A DNA stretch of 64,000 bases from Trabulsiella guamensis ATCC 49490 (lineage in GTDB: Bacteria; Pseudomonadota; Gammaproteobacteria; Enterobacterales; Enterobacteriaceae). A program made the translations under genes and the position numbers. The stretch spans positions 124,001 through 188,000 of the forward strand of contig NZ_JMTB01000059.1 of NCBI RefSeq assembly GCF_000734965.1. The letters are read 5' to 3'. This document shows positions 17,935-28,554 of this stretch, piece after piece. Positions within the stretch are counted from its first letter, which is position 1. Every line of letters begins with the position of its first letter. Under the pieces are notes generated by a model. The model was not told the DNA's origin and searched no databases. It saw only the letters and a program-made list of their open reading frames with translations.

Positions 17935-20750
17935 CAGGCAAACTTACGTTTTTCACCGTCACCGGCGACGTTGCTGACACAGCGTCCGCAGAGGTCTGCG
18001 TGTTCCGCCACCTGACCGACATCTGTGGTGTAATGCCAGCAGCGCGGGCATTTGTCACCTTCGGCTTTGCTCAGGGCAATTTTCAGCCCTTTCAGCAGTT
18101 CGCTCTGCTGAGCGTCTGCCGTTGCCCCGGCATAATCCGCAACTTTCGCGCCGGAGGTCAACAGGACAAATCGCAATTCATCGCCCAGCGCGGTGAGCTT
18201 CGCAGAGAGTTCCGGTTCAGCAAACAGCGTCACCGCTGCTTCCAGAGAACCGCCCACTTTCTTGTCAGCGCGCGCCTGTTCGATCACCTTGTTCACTTCG
18301 CCACGGACTTTCAGCAGGTCATCCCAGAAAGCATCGTTCATTGGCTCTGTTGCCGCCAGACCAAACAGACCGTCGTACCATTCGCCGGTGAACACATACT
18401 TCTCACGGGAACCTGGCAGGTAACCCCAGATTTCATCAGCAGTAAAGGACATGATCGGCGCCATCCAGCGCACCAGCGCTTCCGCAATGTGGAACAGTGC
18501 GGTCTGGCAGCTGCGACGGGCAACGCTGTCGGCTTTGGCCGTGTACTGTCTGTCTTTGATGATGTCGAGATAGAACGAGCCCATTTCGATAGAACAGAAG
18601 CGCATCAGGCGCTGCACCACTTCGTGGAAATCGTAAGACTCGTACGCTTTCACGATGTCTTCCTGCGCCGCTTTCGCGCAACCCACCGCCCAGCGATCCA
18701 GCACCACCATCTCTTCCGGTTTCACCATGTCTTTGACCGGGTCAAATCCGTTCAGATTCGCCAGCAGGAAGCGTGCGGTGTTACGGATACGACGATAGCT
18801 GTCGGCGGCACGCTTGAGGATTTCATCAGAGACCGCCATTTCGCCGGTGTAGTCTGTCGATGCCACCCACAGACGCAGAATATCCGCGCCCAGTTTGTTC
18901 ATTACATCCTGCGGGCTCACGGTATTGCCGATGGATTTGGACATTTTGCGCCCCTGACCATCGACGGTGAAGCCGTGAGTCAGTACCTGACGATACGGCG
19001 CTTTGCCTTTCATCGCTGTGGAGATCATTAGCGAGGACATGAACCAGCCGCGATGCTGGTCAGAGCCTTCCAGGTACATATCAGCGGCATGACCGGCAAA
19101 TTCCGGGCGCACATCCACGACCGACGCGTGGGTGGATCCAGAATCGAACCACACATCGAGCGTATCCGGCACTTTTTCGTAAATGTCGGCGTCATCACCC
19201 ATGATGTCGCGCGGGTCGAGATCCCACCACGCCTGAATGCCGTCAACTTCGACACGTTGCGCCACGGCTTCCATCAACTCCAGAGTGCGCGGGTGCAGTT
19301 CCTGCGTTTCTTTATGCACGAACAGCGACATCGGCACGCCCCAGGTACGTTGACGGGAGATACACCAGTCAGGACGGTTGGCAACCATCGATTCGATACG
19401 CGCCTGGCCCCAGTCCGGGATCCACTGCACGCCTTTGATTTCCGCCAGTGACTGCGCGCGCAGACCTTTTTGATCCATACTCACGAACCACTGCGGTGTG
19501 GCGCGAAAGATGATCGGCGTCTTATGACGCCAGCAGCACGGGTAGCTGTGCTGGAGTTTTTCTACGTGCAGCAGCGCGCCGCTGTTACGCAGAATATCGA
19601 CGATGATGTCGTTCGCTTTGAAGACGTTAATGCCGTCCAGCGCCGGGTAAGTGCCTGGCAGGAAGGAGCCGTCCGGGCCGACCGGGTTCGCGATTTCCAG
19701 ACCGTATTTCAGGCTGATGCTGTAGTCGTCCGGGCCGTGACCACCAGCGGTATGTACTGCACCGGTACCCGCTTCCAGCGTTACGTGATCACCGAGGATC
19801 GCCGGTACGTCGAAATCGAGGAACGGATGCTTAAAACGCATCAGTTCCAGCGCATCGCCTTTGACGGTACCAACCACGGTGTAATCGGTGATATTCGCGC
19901 GTTTTAATACGCTCTCCACCAGATCTTTCGCCACGATCAGCGCCTGGCCTTCAATCTGCACCAGCGCATAGTCAAACTCAGCTGACAGGGAGATCGCACG
20001 GTTTGCCGGTAACGTCCATGGTGTGGTGGTCCAGATCACGAGGGAGATCGGACCGCTGACGCCTGGCAGACCGAATTTGCCCTTGATGGCGTCCTGATCG
20101 ACCGCTTCGAACGCCACGTCGATAGACGGAGACGTTTTGTCGTAGTATTCGACTTCCGCTTCCGCCAGCGCAGAACGGCAGTCCACGCACCAGTGTACCG
20201 GCTTCGCCCCTTTCAGCAGGTGGCCGTTGCCGATGATTTTGCCCAGCGCACGGATGATGTTGGCTTCAGTTTTGAAGTTCATCGTCAGATACGGATGTGA
20301 CCAGTCGCCCAGTACGCCAAGACGGATAAAGTCTTTACGCTGACCGTCGACCTGGCCTGCTGCGTATTCACGGCATTTGGCGCGGAACTCGGCTGCGGTG
20401 AACTTCTCGCCAGGCTTACCGAATTCCTGCTCTACTTTCAGTTCAATAGGCAGGCCGTGGCAGTCCCAGCCGGGAACGTAAGGCGAGTCATATCCCGCGA
20501 GTCCTTTGGACTTCACGATAATGTCTTTCAGAATCTTGTTGACTGAGTGACCAATATGAATGCTGCCATTCGCATAAGGAGGGCCATCATGCAGAATGAA
20601 GGTTTTTTTGCCTTTTTTCGCCGCACGGATGATGCCGTACAGGTCATCATCGGTCCAACGCGCCAGCATTCCCGGTTCGCGCTTAGCAAGATCGCCGCGC
20701 ATCGGGAACCCTGTTTCCGGCAAATTCAGGGTCGATTTATAGTCACTCAT
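17934..20750 (-). CDS. ileS: Isoleucyl-tRNA synthetase
   Basis: Class Ia synthetase that charges tRNA-Ile and edits misactivated valine. The HIGH motif is in [13 protein letters not shown] and the KMSKS motif in [13 protein letters not shown]; a CP1 editing domain lies between. A C-terminal zinc knuckle ([15 protein letters not shown]) completes it. Its 938 residues equal the E. coli enzyme. It is the central gene of the ribF-ileS-lspA-fkpB-ispH operon. Confidence 0.99.
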   Translation of the reverse strand: MSDYKSTLNLPETGFPMRGDLAKREPGMLARWTDDDLYGIIRAAKKGKKTFILHDGPPYANGSIHIGHSVNKILKDIIVKSKGLAGYDSPYVPGWDCHGLPIELKVEQEFGKPGEKFTAAEFRAKCREYAAGQVDGQRKDFIRLGVLGDWSHPYLTMNFKTEANIIRALGKIIGNGHLLKGAKPVHWCVDCRSALAEAEVEYYDKTSPSIDVAFEAVDQDAIKGKFGLPGVSGPISLVIWTTTPWTLPANRAISLSAEFDYALVQIEGQALIVAKDLVESVLKRANITDYTVVGTVKGDALELMRFKHPFLDFDVPAILGDHVTLEAGTGAVHTAGGHGPDDYSISLKYGLEIANPVGPDGSFLPGTYPALDGINVFKANDIIVDILRNSGALLHVEKLQHSYPCCWRHKTPIIFRATPQWFVSMDQKGLRAQSLAEIKGVQWIPDWGQARIESMVANRPDWCISRQRTWGVPMSLFVHKETQELHPRTLELMEAVAQRVEVDGIQAWWDLDPRDIMGDDADIYEKVPDTLDVWFDSGSTHASVVDVRPEFAGHAADMYLEGSDQHRGWFMSSLMISTAMKGKAPYRQVLTHGFTVDGQGRKMSKSIGNTVSPQDVMNKLGADILRLWVASTDYTGEMAVSDEILKRAADSYRRIRNTARFLLANLNGFDPVKDMVKPEEMVVLDRWAVGCAKAAQEDIVKAYESYDFHEVVQRLMRFCSIEMGSFYLDIIKDRQYTAKADSVARRSCQTALFHIAEALVRWMAPIMSFTADEIWGYLPGSREKYVFTGEWYDGLFGLAATEPMNDAFWDDLLKVRGEVNKVIEQARADKKVGGSLEAAVTLFAEPELSAKLTALGDELRFVLLTSGAKVADYAGATADAQQSELLKGLKIALSKAEGDKCPRCWHYTTDVGQVAEHADLCGRCVSNVAGDGEKRKFA

Positions 20751-20787
20751 CAGATTCTCGGTTCCGTATTTAAAACTCGTTCAGGCA

Positions 20788-21726
20788 TTACGCCGGGTTG
20801 GATAGCCCAAAAAAATCACGGGCGGTTAATTCATCACGCGCAATCTGCGCTTTTAGTTCATCCAGCGATGCGAATCGCTGCTCGTTGCGTATTTTTTTAC
20901 GCAGTATGACATCTATATGGCGACCGTAGAGGTCCATTGCAACATCTAACAGATGGACTTCCAGTTGTTGGCGTACACCAGACACCGTGGGCCGGGTGCC
21001 AATGTTAGCGACGCCGGGCAAGAGCGTGTTGCCTAAACCTGCGACTTGCACCGCATACACCCCTTTTACTGGGGAGACCTGACGGCGCAGCGGTAAATTC
21101 GCCGTCGGGAAACCGATGGTGCGCCCAAGCTCATCACCATGCACCACGCGGCCAGAAATAATAAAAGGGTGGCCCAGCAGTTTTTCCGCCTGCTGCAAAT
21201 CATCTTCTGCCAGCGCCTGACGCACCGCGGTGCTGCTGATACGCACACCCGCTTCACAGAAGGTTTGCGTACTGGTGACGCTGAAACCAAACTCTGCGCC
21301 CGCCTTTTGAAGTAATAAGAAATCCCCCTGGCGACCTGCGCCAAAGCGGAAATCATCGCCGACAGCGAGATACTGTACACCAAGACGTTTTACCAGCAGA
21401 TCGCTGATAAACGTTTGTGCTGTCAGGGCGGCAAAGCGACGGTCGAAACGGACGCACAAGACATAGTCAACGCCGCTTTCGGCCAGATAACGTAGTTTTT
21501 CACGCAGGCGCGTCAGACGCGCGGGGGCTTTTTCAGCCGAAAAAAGCTCAAGTGGCTGCGGTTCAAAAATCATGACCACCACCGGCACGCCACGCTCGCG
21601 GCCTTCTTCGCGTAAACGTTGCAGCAACGCCTGATGCCCGCGATGCACGCCGTCAAAATTACCAATGGTCAGCACACACCCATGTGGGGCCTGACTCAAA
21701 TTATGTATGCCGCGTATCAGCTTCAT
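20788..21726 (-). CDS. ribF: Bifunctional riboflavin kinase / FAD synthetase
   Basis: Phosphorylates riboflavin to FMN and adenylates FMN to FAD. The N-terminal nucleotidyl-transferase domain has TIGNFDGVHRGHQALL. The C-terminal riboflavin-kinase domain has GRTIGFPTANLPL and GVANIGTRPT. It is 312 residues against 313 in E. coli. First gene of the five-gene operon, diverging from rpsT. Confidence 0.98.
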   Translation of the reverse strand: MKLIRGIHNLSQAPHGCVLTIGNFDGVHRGHQALLQRLREEGRERGVPVVVMIFEPQPLELFSAEKAPARLTRLREKLRYLAESGVDYVLCVRFDRRFAALTAQTFISDLLVKRLGVQYLAVGDDFRFGAGRQGDFLLLQKAGAEFGFSVTSTQTFCEAGVRISSTAVRQALAEDDLQQAEKLLGHPFIISGRVVHGDELGRTIGFPTANLPLRRQVSPVKGVYAVQVAGLGNTLLPGVANIGTRPTVSGVRQQLEVHLLDVAMDLYGRHIDVILRKKIRNEQRFASLDELKAQIARDELTARDFFGLSNPA

Positions 21727-21755
21727 GTCTGGCTCAAAACAGTGAAAATCGTTCG

Positions 21756-21784
21756 AGTATACCTTGTACAGCAGTCAAGGTTAA
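21756..21784 (-). promoter_or_regulatory. ribF operon promoter
   Basis: On the minus strand TTAACC (-35) and TATACT (-10) are separated by exactly 17 bases, and the -10 lies about 30 bases before the ribF start codon. Confidence 0.65.
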
Positions 21785-21979
21785 CCCGCGATTACACTCC
21801 GCAACAGAAAGAGATAAGGATTTCATCAACCTTGACGGTAATGGCGAGAAAAACTGCCGTTATGCTGCGATTTTTGTGCCAGAAAAGCTGTATTCGTCAG
21901 GCGCAAGCTGTTAGAATCCTGCGCCATCACTACGTAATCAAGTGTCGTCACATCAACGGCGCTTATTTGCACAAATCCA

Positions 21980-22008
21980 TTGACAAAAGAAGGCTAAAAG
22001 GGCATATT
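21980..22008 (+). promoter_or_regulatory. rpsT proximal promoter
   Basis: TTGACA at 21980 and CATATT at 22003 are 17 bases apart. The surrounding sequence, including the downstream CTCGGCC, resembles the E. coli rpsT P2 promoter as I recall it; the CTCGGCC is a GC-rich discriminator of the kind seen at stringently controlled promoters. Confidence 0.8.
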
Positions 22009-22034
22009 CCTCGGCCTTTGAATTGTCCATATAG

Positions 22035-22319
<285 letters not shown>

Positions 22320-22343
22320 TCGCCCGCTTGTTATCCGCTTTGT

Positions 22344-22373
22344 AAAAAAGCCCGCTTAGCGCGGGTTTTTTTA
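22344..22373 (+). terminator. rpsT terminator
   Basis: CCCGC, TTAGC loop, GCGGG, then seven T. A run of A before the stem makes the complementary strand look like a terminator for nhaR too. Confidence 0.9.
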
Positions 22374-22383
22374 TGCCTGTCAT

Positions 22384-23283
22384 TTAGCGTTTCGGCAGCG
22401 TAAACAGGGATTTGTAGTCACGATGGCAGATGCGCTGCACCGCCGGGTGCTGGATCATCCGCTCAGCAAAAATGGCGTGATACTCCTCCATTACACTGTC
22501 CAGACGCCCCACCTCGACAATGTTTTCATCGGCATAAAGATCTCTGGCATACAGCGTTGGCGCGACAAAAATGGCATTGCGCGCAGCGCCAAAGGCTTTC
22601 ATTAGCGCGGCATCGTCAAACTCGCCGAGGATCTCCACTTTTAACCCCTGGGAGTTGATCCAGTTCAGTAGCTTGCGACCCAGCATGGAACGGCGCCCCG
22701 GGATCAGCAGACGTCGCTCTTCAAGGCACGCCGGAAATGGATTTTCTGGTGGCGGGCTCATACTCCAGAAACTGACGCTGCACTCACCAATTTTGACCGA
22801 AAACAGACCTTCCTGTTGCGTGGAATCGACAGGGCAATCGGAGATAATCATGTCCAGCTTGTGCTGGCTGAGCTGCTCAAGCAGTAATTCGTGTGTGGAT
22901 TCAAAACAGCGCAGATGAATTTGTTCATCTTCCACCACGGCGGCTTCCAGGATACCGCTGACCAGCCGTTTCGACAGCGCGTCTGCGACGCCGACATCAA
23001 ACAGCAAATTTGCCTCTTTGCGATAGTTAACGATATCCAGCATCTCCTGGCTCAGCGTGAACATCTTGTCGGCATAACGAAACACCAACTCTCCCAGTTC
23101 GCTCGGCTCAAGCCCCCTGCCCTTGCGTTTGAACAGCCGCCCCTGGAGGCGCTCTTCAAGGGCTTTGATCTGCCCGGTGATGGTTTGCGGCGTCAGGTAA
23201 AGGACTTCTGCCGCGCCTACGACAGATCCTTCTTTGTAGACATGCCAGAAATAGTAAAGATGGTTGTAATTGATATGAGACAT
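22384..23283 (-). CDS. nhaR: LysR-family activator of nhaA
   Basis: Sodium-responsive transcription activator of nhaA and, in E. coli, of other stress genes. The N-terminal winged helix-turn-helix is in [28 protein letters not shown]; the remainder is the LysR co-inducer domain. 299 residues from the ATG of [13 protein letters not shown]; the two extra residues of the E. coli start are not available here because no ATG precedes. It follows nhaA by 50 bases. Confidence 0.97.
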   Translation of the reverse strand: MSHINYNHLYYFWHVYKEGSVVGAAEVLYLTPQTITGQIKALEERLQGRLFKRKGRGLEPSELGELVFRYADKMFTLSQEMLDIVNYRKEANLLFDVGVADALSKRLVSGILEAAVVEDEQIHLRCFESTHELLLEQLSQHKLDMIISDCPVDSTQQEGLFSVKIGECSVSFWSMSPPPENPFPACLEERRLLIPGRRSMLGRKLLNWINSQGLKVEILGEFDDAALMKAFGAARNAIFVAPTLYARDLYADENIVEVGRLDSVMEEYHAIFAERMIQHPAVQRICHRDYKSLFTLPKR

Positions 23284-23333
23284 GCTTTCGCTCCCTGATA
23301 AATGTCGTAAAAAGAGTCCCGCAGTTTTTTTAT

Positions 23334-24509
23334 TCAGACGGTGCTGGCGTCGCCGCGCATCTGGAAGCGTAGCAGACAATAACCGACAAGGGCCGAGGCG
23401 ATGGAGCCAATCAAAATACCCAGTTTCGCCAAGTTAATCAGTGCCGGATCCACACTGCCAAACGCCAGGCTGGCGATGAAAATCGACATTGTGAAGCCGA
23501 TTCCGCACAGCACGCCCACCGCCAGGATCTGCCTGCAGGTGGTACCTTCCGGTAAGTTCGCCCATTTCAGCTTCAGCGCCAGCCAGCAGAATAAACCAAT
23601 GCCCAGCGGTTTCCCAATAAACAGACCGGCAATAATGCCTAAAGGCAACAGCGACGTCAGCCCCTCGGGAGTGACGCCGTCGAGGGAAACCCCTGCATTG
23701 GCAAAAGCAAACAGCGGAAGAATCAAAAACGCGACCCACGGATGCAGAACATGCTCAAGTTGTTTTGCCGGTGATTTGCCTGCTTTTTCCTGTAAAGGGA
23801 TCAGGAAACCGACAATCACCCCGGCGAGCGTCGCGTGAACGCCGGATTTCAGCACCGCCGTCCAGAGAATCGCGCCCACCAGAATATAAATACCCGTCCG
23901 ACGCACGCCGCTCAGGTTCAGCGCCACCAGCACCACAATAGCCGCCGCGGCAACACCCAGCGATAACAGCGACAAATCATTGGTATAAAACAGGGCGATA
24001 ATCACAATCGCGCCGAGATCGTCGATAATCGCCAGCGCCATCAGGAAGATTTTCAGCGCTGACGGAACCCGACTGCCGAGTAACGCCAGCACGCCCAGCG
24101 CAAACGCAATATCAGTCGCGGCCGGGATCGCCCAGCCTTCGCGAGCCACCGGATCCTGCGCGTTAAACGCCAGATAGACCAGCGCAGGCATCAGCATGCC
24201 ACCCAGCGCGGCAATCACCGGAAACACCGCCTGACGGCGGCTGGCAAGCGATCCCTGTAACAGTTCACGCTTAACCTCAAGACCAATCAGCAGGAAAAAC
24301 ACCGCCATCAGGGCGTCGTTAATCCACAACAGCATGTTTTTATTGATTTCCAGCGCGCCTACCCGCAATTGCACGGGGGTTTCCAGAAACGAGTGATAAA
24401 TGTCGCTGGTCGCGCCGGTATTTGCCAGCAACATCGCGAGCGCGGCAGCAATAATGAGCACGATGCCACCGGACGCATCATTGCTAAAAAAACGGTGTAG
24501 ATATTTCAT
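23334..24509 (-). CDS. nhaA: Na+/H+ antiporter NhaA
   Basis: Inner-membrane antiporter that exchanges sodium for two protons for salt and alkaline pH tolerance. The ion-binding aspartate pair is in [14 protein letters not shown], and the pH-sensor histidine region is [11 protein letters not shown]. The ATG of MKYLHRFF gives 391 residues, close to E. coli (388). An open frame continues 66 codons upstream but lacks any resemblance to the family. First gene of nhaA-nhaR. E. coli has hokC and often an insertion sequence upstream; neither is seen here. Confidence 0.97.
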   Translation of the reverse strand: MKYLHRFFSNDASGGIVLIIAAALAMLLANTGATSDIYHSFLETPVQLRVGALEINKNMLLWINDALMAVFFLLIGLEVKRELLQGSLASRRQAVFPVIAALGGMLMPALVYLAFNAQDPVAREGWAIPAATDIAFALGVLALLGSRVPSALKIFLMALAIIDDLGAIVIIALFYTNDLSLLSLGVAAAAIVVLVALNLSGVRRTGIYILVGAILWTAVLKSGVHATLAGVIVGFLIPLQEKAGKSPAKQLEHVLHPWVAFLILPLFAFANAGVSLDGVTPEGLTSLLPLGIIAGLFIGKPLGIGLFCWLALKLKWANLPEGTTCRQILAVGVLCGIGFTMSIFIASLAFGSVDPALINLAKLGILIGSIASALVGYCLLRFQMRGDASTV

Positions 24510-24604
24510 TTCAAATCCCGATTCACTTCGATAAAACAGAGTAATGGGAATAATAGCGGGCCATTTAACTCGAAAAAAGCAACTTATTTCTGGTTTATAA
24601 TTCG

Positions 24605-24645
24605 TAAAAAACGAAAAAACCTCTGGCAAATCATTGCCAGAGGTT
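24605..24645 (-). terminator. Chitinase gene terminator
   Basis: A perfect 12-base stem (AACCTCTGGCAA with TTGCCAGAGGTT) with a four-base loop, followed on the minus strand by TTTTTTCGTTTTTT. It lies 25 bases after the chitinase stop codon. One of the strongest terminators in the window. Confidence 0.92.
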
Positions 24646-24669
24646 GAGTTGAGAAAGCATTCAGATGGA

Positions 24670-26448
24670 TTAAATAGCACCCAAATCCTTCCACGGTTGA
24701 CCTTCACCGCAATTCAGGTCAGGTTGCATACCCTGAGACCACCATTGAGCCTGGTAAGAGTGACCGTTGTAAGTCACGATTTCTCCTTCTCTGCCAGCGT
24801 CAAAACCGTAGTAGATGGTCCCGGCATCCCAGGTCCCGCCACCAGATACCGGGGTATCGTCTTCTTCCGGTTCAACATCTACAGGTTCGTCATCTACCGG
24901 CTCAACATCAATCGGATCCTCATCCGGTACAACGGGTTCGTCAGTAGAAGCGTCCTCTTCTCCCGTAGCATTAATGCCTTTGAAGTAGAACGGCGCCATA
25001 TCCACGACTTCATTTTCCATTTCATAACCCAGACCTTCACGTGCGGCATTCAGCAGTACACCGTTGTCCTGGTCGATAGTCCAGGTAAACAGTCCCCCCA
25101 GATTATGGCGAGCCGCATATTCACCTTTCAGTTTCACTGAACGTGGAGTATCGAGAGACATAAAGACGCCACTGTTCGGGTTGAACAGAAAGTCAGCATT
25201 TGCGACTTCATCGGTATAAACGTTGAAACCGTTGCGGCCTTTCTGGTTTTCCAAATCCAGGTAGTTATAGATGGTGTCATACCATTCGGTGCAGCCGGAT
25301 TCGAAAGTACCTGTCGTAGTGCCCTGACCCGGGTTGTAAGTTCCTTTCAGCGGGGAGAAGGATTCAATTTCTGCATTGCGGGCGTTACGGGTATAACCGG
25401 CATAACCGATGTTGATACGGTCTGACGGGAAACCTTCGGCGATCAGGTAATCAACCACTGCTTCAACACTCCAGCTGCCTTCGCGCAGCGGCGTCAGGTT
25501 GGTGTGGTGAGTCAGTTCTGCCGCCCACGGCGTACCGAAGAAGTCATAGGTCATGACGTTGATGCCATACAGACCGGCATCCAGCAACGCTTTCACGTTG
25601 GAATAGCCCAGAACATCAACCACGGCGGAGCTGGCGATAGACACTTTCACATCGCTACGGCCTGCTGCATCAAGCTGTGTTTTCAGCTCTTTGATAAGCA
25701 GTGCATAGTTCGCGCCATCTTCCGGACCGTGCGGGTTACCGTTACCGGCGTTATTCGGATATTCCCAGTCGATATCCACTTCGCTGAACATCGGGAACTG
25801 CTTGAACAGTTTGACAACGCCCGCAGCAAACACTTTACGGGAAGCGTCAGTTTTCGCCATTTCGTGGAAACCGTTACTCATGGTCCAGCCACCGATACTC
25901 ATAGAGAGCGCCAGTTCGTGCCCCATCGCTTTGGCCTTCGCTTTGAGATCACGCAGACCGCCCAGCAGACCATGAGTGGTAGATTCGGTAACCGTTTTCG
26001 GATCGACATCCCAGCCGCTGGTTTCCAGGTTGCAGTTAACATAGGACTGGAAATCACCCCACGGGTCGAGGAAAGTCGGCTCGTTCGTGACCTTACCTGT
26101 CAGAGAAGCGGCATTATTAATAGTGGACTGTTTTTCGCCCTGATCGCCAACGATGCCCAGGAACCCAAAAATGATTTTATCGTAAGCAGTAGGTGCGACA
26201 TTCGCCAGATCATAACCGCGACCACGGCTTTCCGGCGTATCCTGGCCCTGAAGACGACCGTCATACTGAGACCAGTCGGTATAGTAACCGAATACTTTCG
26301 GCTTATTAGCTTTCTTGTAGCGGTTATACACAGGCGTCGCAACGCGAGCGGAAGTATAGCTGTATTTTTCAGTTTCAGTAGCGGGTTTAAAGCCATCTAC
26401 AGTATTACTTTTTTCAGTCAGGCTATCGCCCTTAATTAATTTTGCCAT
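24670..26448 (-). CDS. GH18 chitinase with C-terminal chitin-binding module
   Basis: A 592-residue glycoside hydrolase family 18 enzyme, predicted to cleave chitin or related N-acetylglucosamine glycans. The catalytic segment is [10 protein letters not shown] with the acid Glu229; SMSIGGW near 183 is the conserved second strand motif. The first Asp of the usual DxxDxDxE is Ser222 here. A run of Asp-Glu-Pro-rich sequence (about 505-538) links to a CBM5/12-type domain with [10 protein letters not shown] and [14 protein letters not shown]. There is no signal peptide at the MAKLIK start, so export would need a holin-like or other non-Sec route. Divergent from a small regulator; a similar gene sits at this locus in Salmonella as I recall. 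Confidence 0.9.
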   Translation of the reverse strand: MAKLIKGDSLTEKSNTVDGFKPATETEKYSYTSARVATPVYNRYKKANKPKVFGYYTDWSQYDGRLQGQDTPESRGRGYDLANVAPTAYDKIIFGFLGIVGDQGEKQSTINNAASLTGKVTNEPTFLDPWGDFQSYVNCNLETSGWDVDPKTVTESTTHGLLGGLRDLKAKAKAMGHELALSMSIGGWTMSNGFHEMAKTDASRKVFAAGVVKLFKQFPMFSEVDIDWEYPNNAGNGNPHGPEDGANYALLIKELKTQLDAAGRSDVKVSIASSAVVDVLGYSNVKALLDAGLYGINVMTYDFFGTPWAAELTHHTNLTPLREGSWSVEAVVDYLIAEGFPSDRINIGYAGYTRNARNAEIESFSPLKGTYNPGQGTTTGTFESGCTEWYDTIYNYLDLENQKGRNGFNVYTDEVANADFLFNPNSGVFMSLDTPRSVKLKGEYAARHNLGGLFTWTIDQDNGVLLNAAREGLGYEMENEVVDMAPFYFKGINATGEEDASTDEPVVPDEDPIDVEPVDDEPVDVEPEEDDTPVSGGGTWDAGTIYYGFDAGREGEIVTYNGHSYQAQWWSQGMQPDLNCGEGQPWKDLGAI

Positions 26449-26811
26449 TTTAATTACCTCGTGAATTTTCGTCGAATGTGAACAGCGATGTGCTGTGGAC
26501 ATACACTCCCACGATTTCAGAAAACAGGGTAATCAAGAGTAATAACAATAAAACACAGGCTGACCCGCTGATGAAATCAATTTATATCATTCGATGTGAT
26601 ACCCCTAAATGGTAGTGGCAATAAGATATAAAGTATTCTAAACCCAATAAAAACACGCCATAAAAAACATAAATATCAATAAGATAAATTAATTTTCATA
26701 TATTATATATTCCATTATTCCAAAAAAAGACAATGTTACTCATGAAATAGTCAGAATAAATCATTGACTGTGTCATTATTTATCACATCACTTATTGATT
26801 AAGGTATTGTT
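26449..26811. promoter_or_regulatory. AT-rich divergent region, chitinase versus regulator
   Basis: A 363-base gap, strikingly AT-rich from about 26580 to 26790 compared with neighbouring housekeeping genes. It must hold both promoters. No clear operator or hairpin was found. The composition suggests acquired DNA and possible silencing by H-NS. Confidence 0.6.
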
Positions 26812-27270
26812 ATGAGCCGCTATATACTCAACGAAAATTGTATTTTTAGCGAAGAAAGTTTGGAAATTGAAAATCAGGAAAATGCCAAAAAGATAAAAAT
26901 GACGCCAATGCGTGCACGCTGCCTGAGCTTCTTGATTGAAAAACGCGCCGAAAAAGTGATTGATAAAGGAACCATCACCACTGAACTATGGGGAACTCGC
27001 GGTCAGTTTATTACCGATGCCAATCTGACCCAGTTGCTCTATCTGTTGCGTAAAGACCTTCGTGATGTAGGTATCAATGATTTTATTATTACGGTGCCGC
27101 GCATGGGTATCCGGGTAAACCGGGAGACCAGCGTCGCGACGGTGACAGCACCGCAATGTCTGCTCAAAGAAAAGAAAATAAAACCAGAGACGATACTGAT
27201 TTCGACATTACTTTGCCTGCTTTCCTTGCTGGCGACGATGGGCTTATTTCAGGCAATCTCAACAAGTTAA
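26812..27270 (+). CDS. Membrane-tethered winged-helix regulator (CadC/ToxR-like, minimal)
   Basis: A 152-residue protein. Residues ~28-105 fit an OmpR/PhoB-type winged helix (TPMRARCLSFLIEKRAEKVI, ITDANLTQLLYLLRKDLRDV, then the wing with ITVPRMGIRV). One hydrophobic segment at about 127-147 (ETILISTLLCLLSLLATMGLF) would place only five residues beyond the membrane, so there is no real sensor domain. This is unlike CadC or ToxR, which have large periplasmic parts. Divergent position and shared accessory context suggest it controls the chitinase. It may be an intact small family or the remnant of a longer regulator. Confidence 0.75.
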   Translation: MSRYILNENCIFSEESLEIENQENAKKIKMTPMRARCLSFLIEKRAEKVIDKGTITTELWGTRGQFITDANLTQLLYLLRKDLRDVGINDFIITVPRMGIRVNRETSVATVTAPQCLLKEKKIKPETILISTLLCLLSLLATMGLFQAISTS

Positions 27271-27277
27271 TGAATAA

Positions 27278-27309
27278 AAAACCCGAAAGGTTGGTGCCTT
27301 TCGGGTTTT
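27278..27309. terminator. Bidirectional terminator, regulator versus dnaJ
   Basis: AAAACCCGAAAGG and CCTTTCGGGTTTT form a 13-base perfect stem with loop TTGGTG between convergent genes. A-rich and T-rich flanks allow it to serve both strands. Confidence 0.9.
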
Positions 27310-27327
27310 ATTCAGTTAGCGTTGTGC

Positions 27328-28470
27328 TTAGCGTGTCAAATCATCGAAGAATTTTTTTACGCCATCGAAGAAGCTTTTGGAGCGCGGACTGTTTTTCTCA
27401 CCCGTCGGGCCGCCAAAGCTTTCCTGCAGATCTTTCAGCAGTTGTTTTTGCTTTTCATTCAGGCCGACCGGGGTTTCCACCACGACACGACACAGCAGAT
27501 CACCCTGCGCACCGCCACGAACAGATTTCACCCCTTTACCGCGCATGCGGAACAGTTTGCCCGTTTGCGTTTCATGCGGCACTTTCAGCTTCACACGACC
27601 ATCCAGCGTCGGCACTTCGATTTCACCGCCAAGTGCGGCCATCGCAAAGTTAATCGGCACTTCGCAGTACAGATTGTTGCCTTCACGCTCGAAGATCGGG
27701 TGCTGTTTTACCTGGACCTGAACATACAGATCGCCTGCTGGCGCGCCATGTTCACCCGCTTCGCCTTCACCTGCCAGGCGGATACGATCGCCAGTATCCA
27801 CGCCTGCAGGGATTTTCACCGACAGCGTTTTGGATTTCTCAACGCGGCCATGTCCGTGGCACTTGCTGCACGGTTCTTTAATTAGCGTACCGCGCCCCTG
27901 ACAGTGCGGACAGGTCTGCTGTACCGCAAAAAAGCCCTGGCGCATTTGTACCTGGCCGGAACCATGGCAGGTCGGACAAGTCTGTGGCTGGGTGCCGGGT
28001 TTCGCGCCGTTGCCATGGCAGACGTCACACTCTTCCAGCGTCGGGATACGGATCTCTTTAGTGACGCCACGTACCGCTTCTTCCAGCGTCAGTTCCATGT
28101 TGTAGCGCAAATCCGCGCCGCGCGCCGCGCGCTGACGGCCACGACCACCGCCAAAAATATCGCCGAATACATCGCCGAAGATGTCACTGAAATCAGCACC
28201 ACCGCCGAAGCCGCCGCCGAATCCGCCACCGCCCATACCGCCCTGCTCAAACGCAGCATGACCGTACTGATCGTACGCGGCACGTTTCTGGTCGTCGGTC
28301 AGGATCTCGTAAGCTTCCTTGATCTCTTTAAATTTGGTTTCAGCGTCTTTATCACCCTGATTACGGTCCGGGTGAAATTTCATGGCAAGGCGCTTGTACG
28401 CCTTTTTGATTTCACGCTCTTCCGCGGTTTTGGAAACGCCTAAAACCTCGTAGTAGTCTCTTTTAGCCAT
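27328..28470 (-). CDS. dnaJ: Chaperone protein DnaJ
   Basis: Hsp40 co-chaperone that delivers substrates to DnaK and stimulates its ATPase. The J domain carries HPD in [11 protein letters not shown]; a Gly/Phe-rich stretch ([15 protein letters not shown]) and four CxxCxGxG zinc repeats ([32 protein letters not shown]) follow. 380 residues, slightly longer than E. coli (376). Downstream of dnaK with an inverted repeat in the gap. Confidence 0.99.
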   Translation of the reverse strand: MAKRDYYEVLGVSKTAEEREIKKAYKRLAMKFHPDRNQGDKDAETKFKEIKEAYEILTDDQKRAAYDQYGHAAFEQGGMGGGGFGGGFGGGADFSDIFGDVFGDIFGGGRGRQRAARGADLRYNMELTLEEAVRGVTKEIRIPTLEECDVCHGNGAKPGTQPQTCPTCHGSGQVQMRQGFFAVQQTCPHCQGRGTLIKEPCSKCHGHGRVEKSKTLSVKIPAGVDTGDRIRLAGEGEAGEHGAPAGDLYVQVQVKQHPIFEREGNNLYCEVPINFAMAALGGEIEVPTLDGRVKLKVPHETQTGKLFRMRGKGVKSVRGGAQGDLLCRVVVETPVGLNEKQKQLLKDLQESFGGPTGEKNSPRSKSFFDGVKKFFDDLTR

Positions 28471-28496
28471 CTCTTTTCATTGCCCTTAACATGCGA

Positions 28497-28529
28497 GCAC
28501 GGGCGGAGAGGAAACCTCTTCGCCCGTGC
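28497..28529 (-). repeat. Inverted repeat between dnaK and dnaJ
   Basis: GCACGGGCG pairs with CGCCCGTGC, with a further AGAGG/CCTCT pairing inside. No T tract follows, so it may be an mRNA stem that tunes dnaJ relative to dnaK, or a partial terminator. Confidence 0.6.
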
Positions 28530-28554
28530 CAGTCTTTACCCGTTCAAAGGGCGA

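Noticed and set aside
24510-24669. Search for hokC/sokC or an insertion sequence near nhaA, as in E. coli
   Set aside because: The interval contains only the chitinase terminator and the nhaA promoter region; no toxin peptide or inverted-repeat-bounded element.
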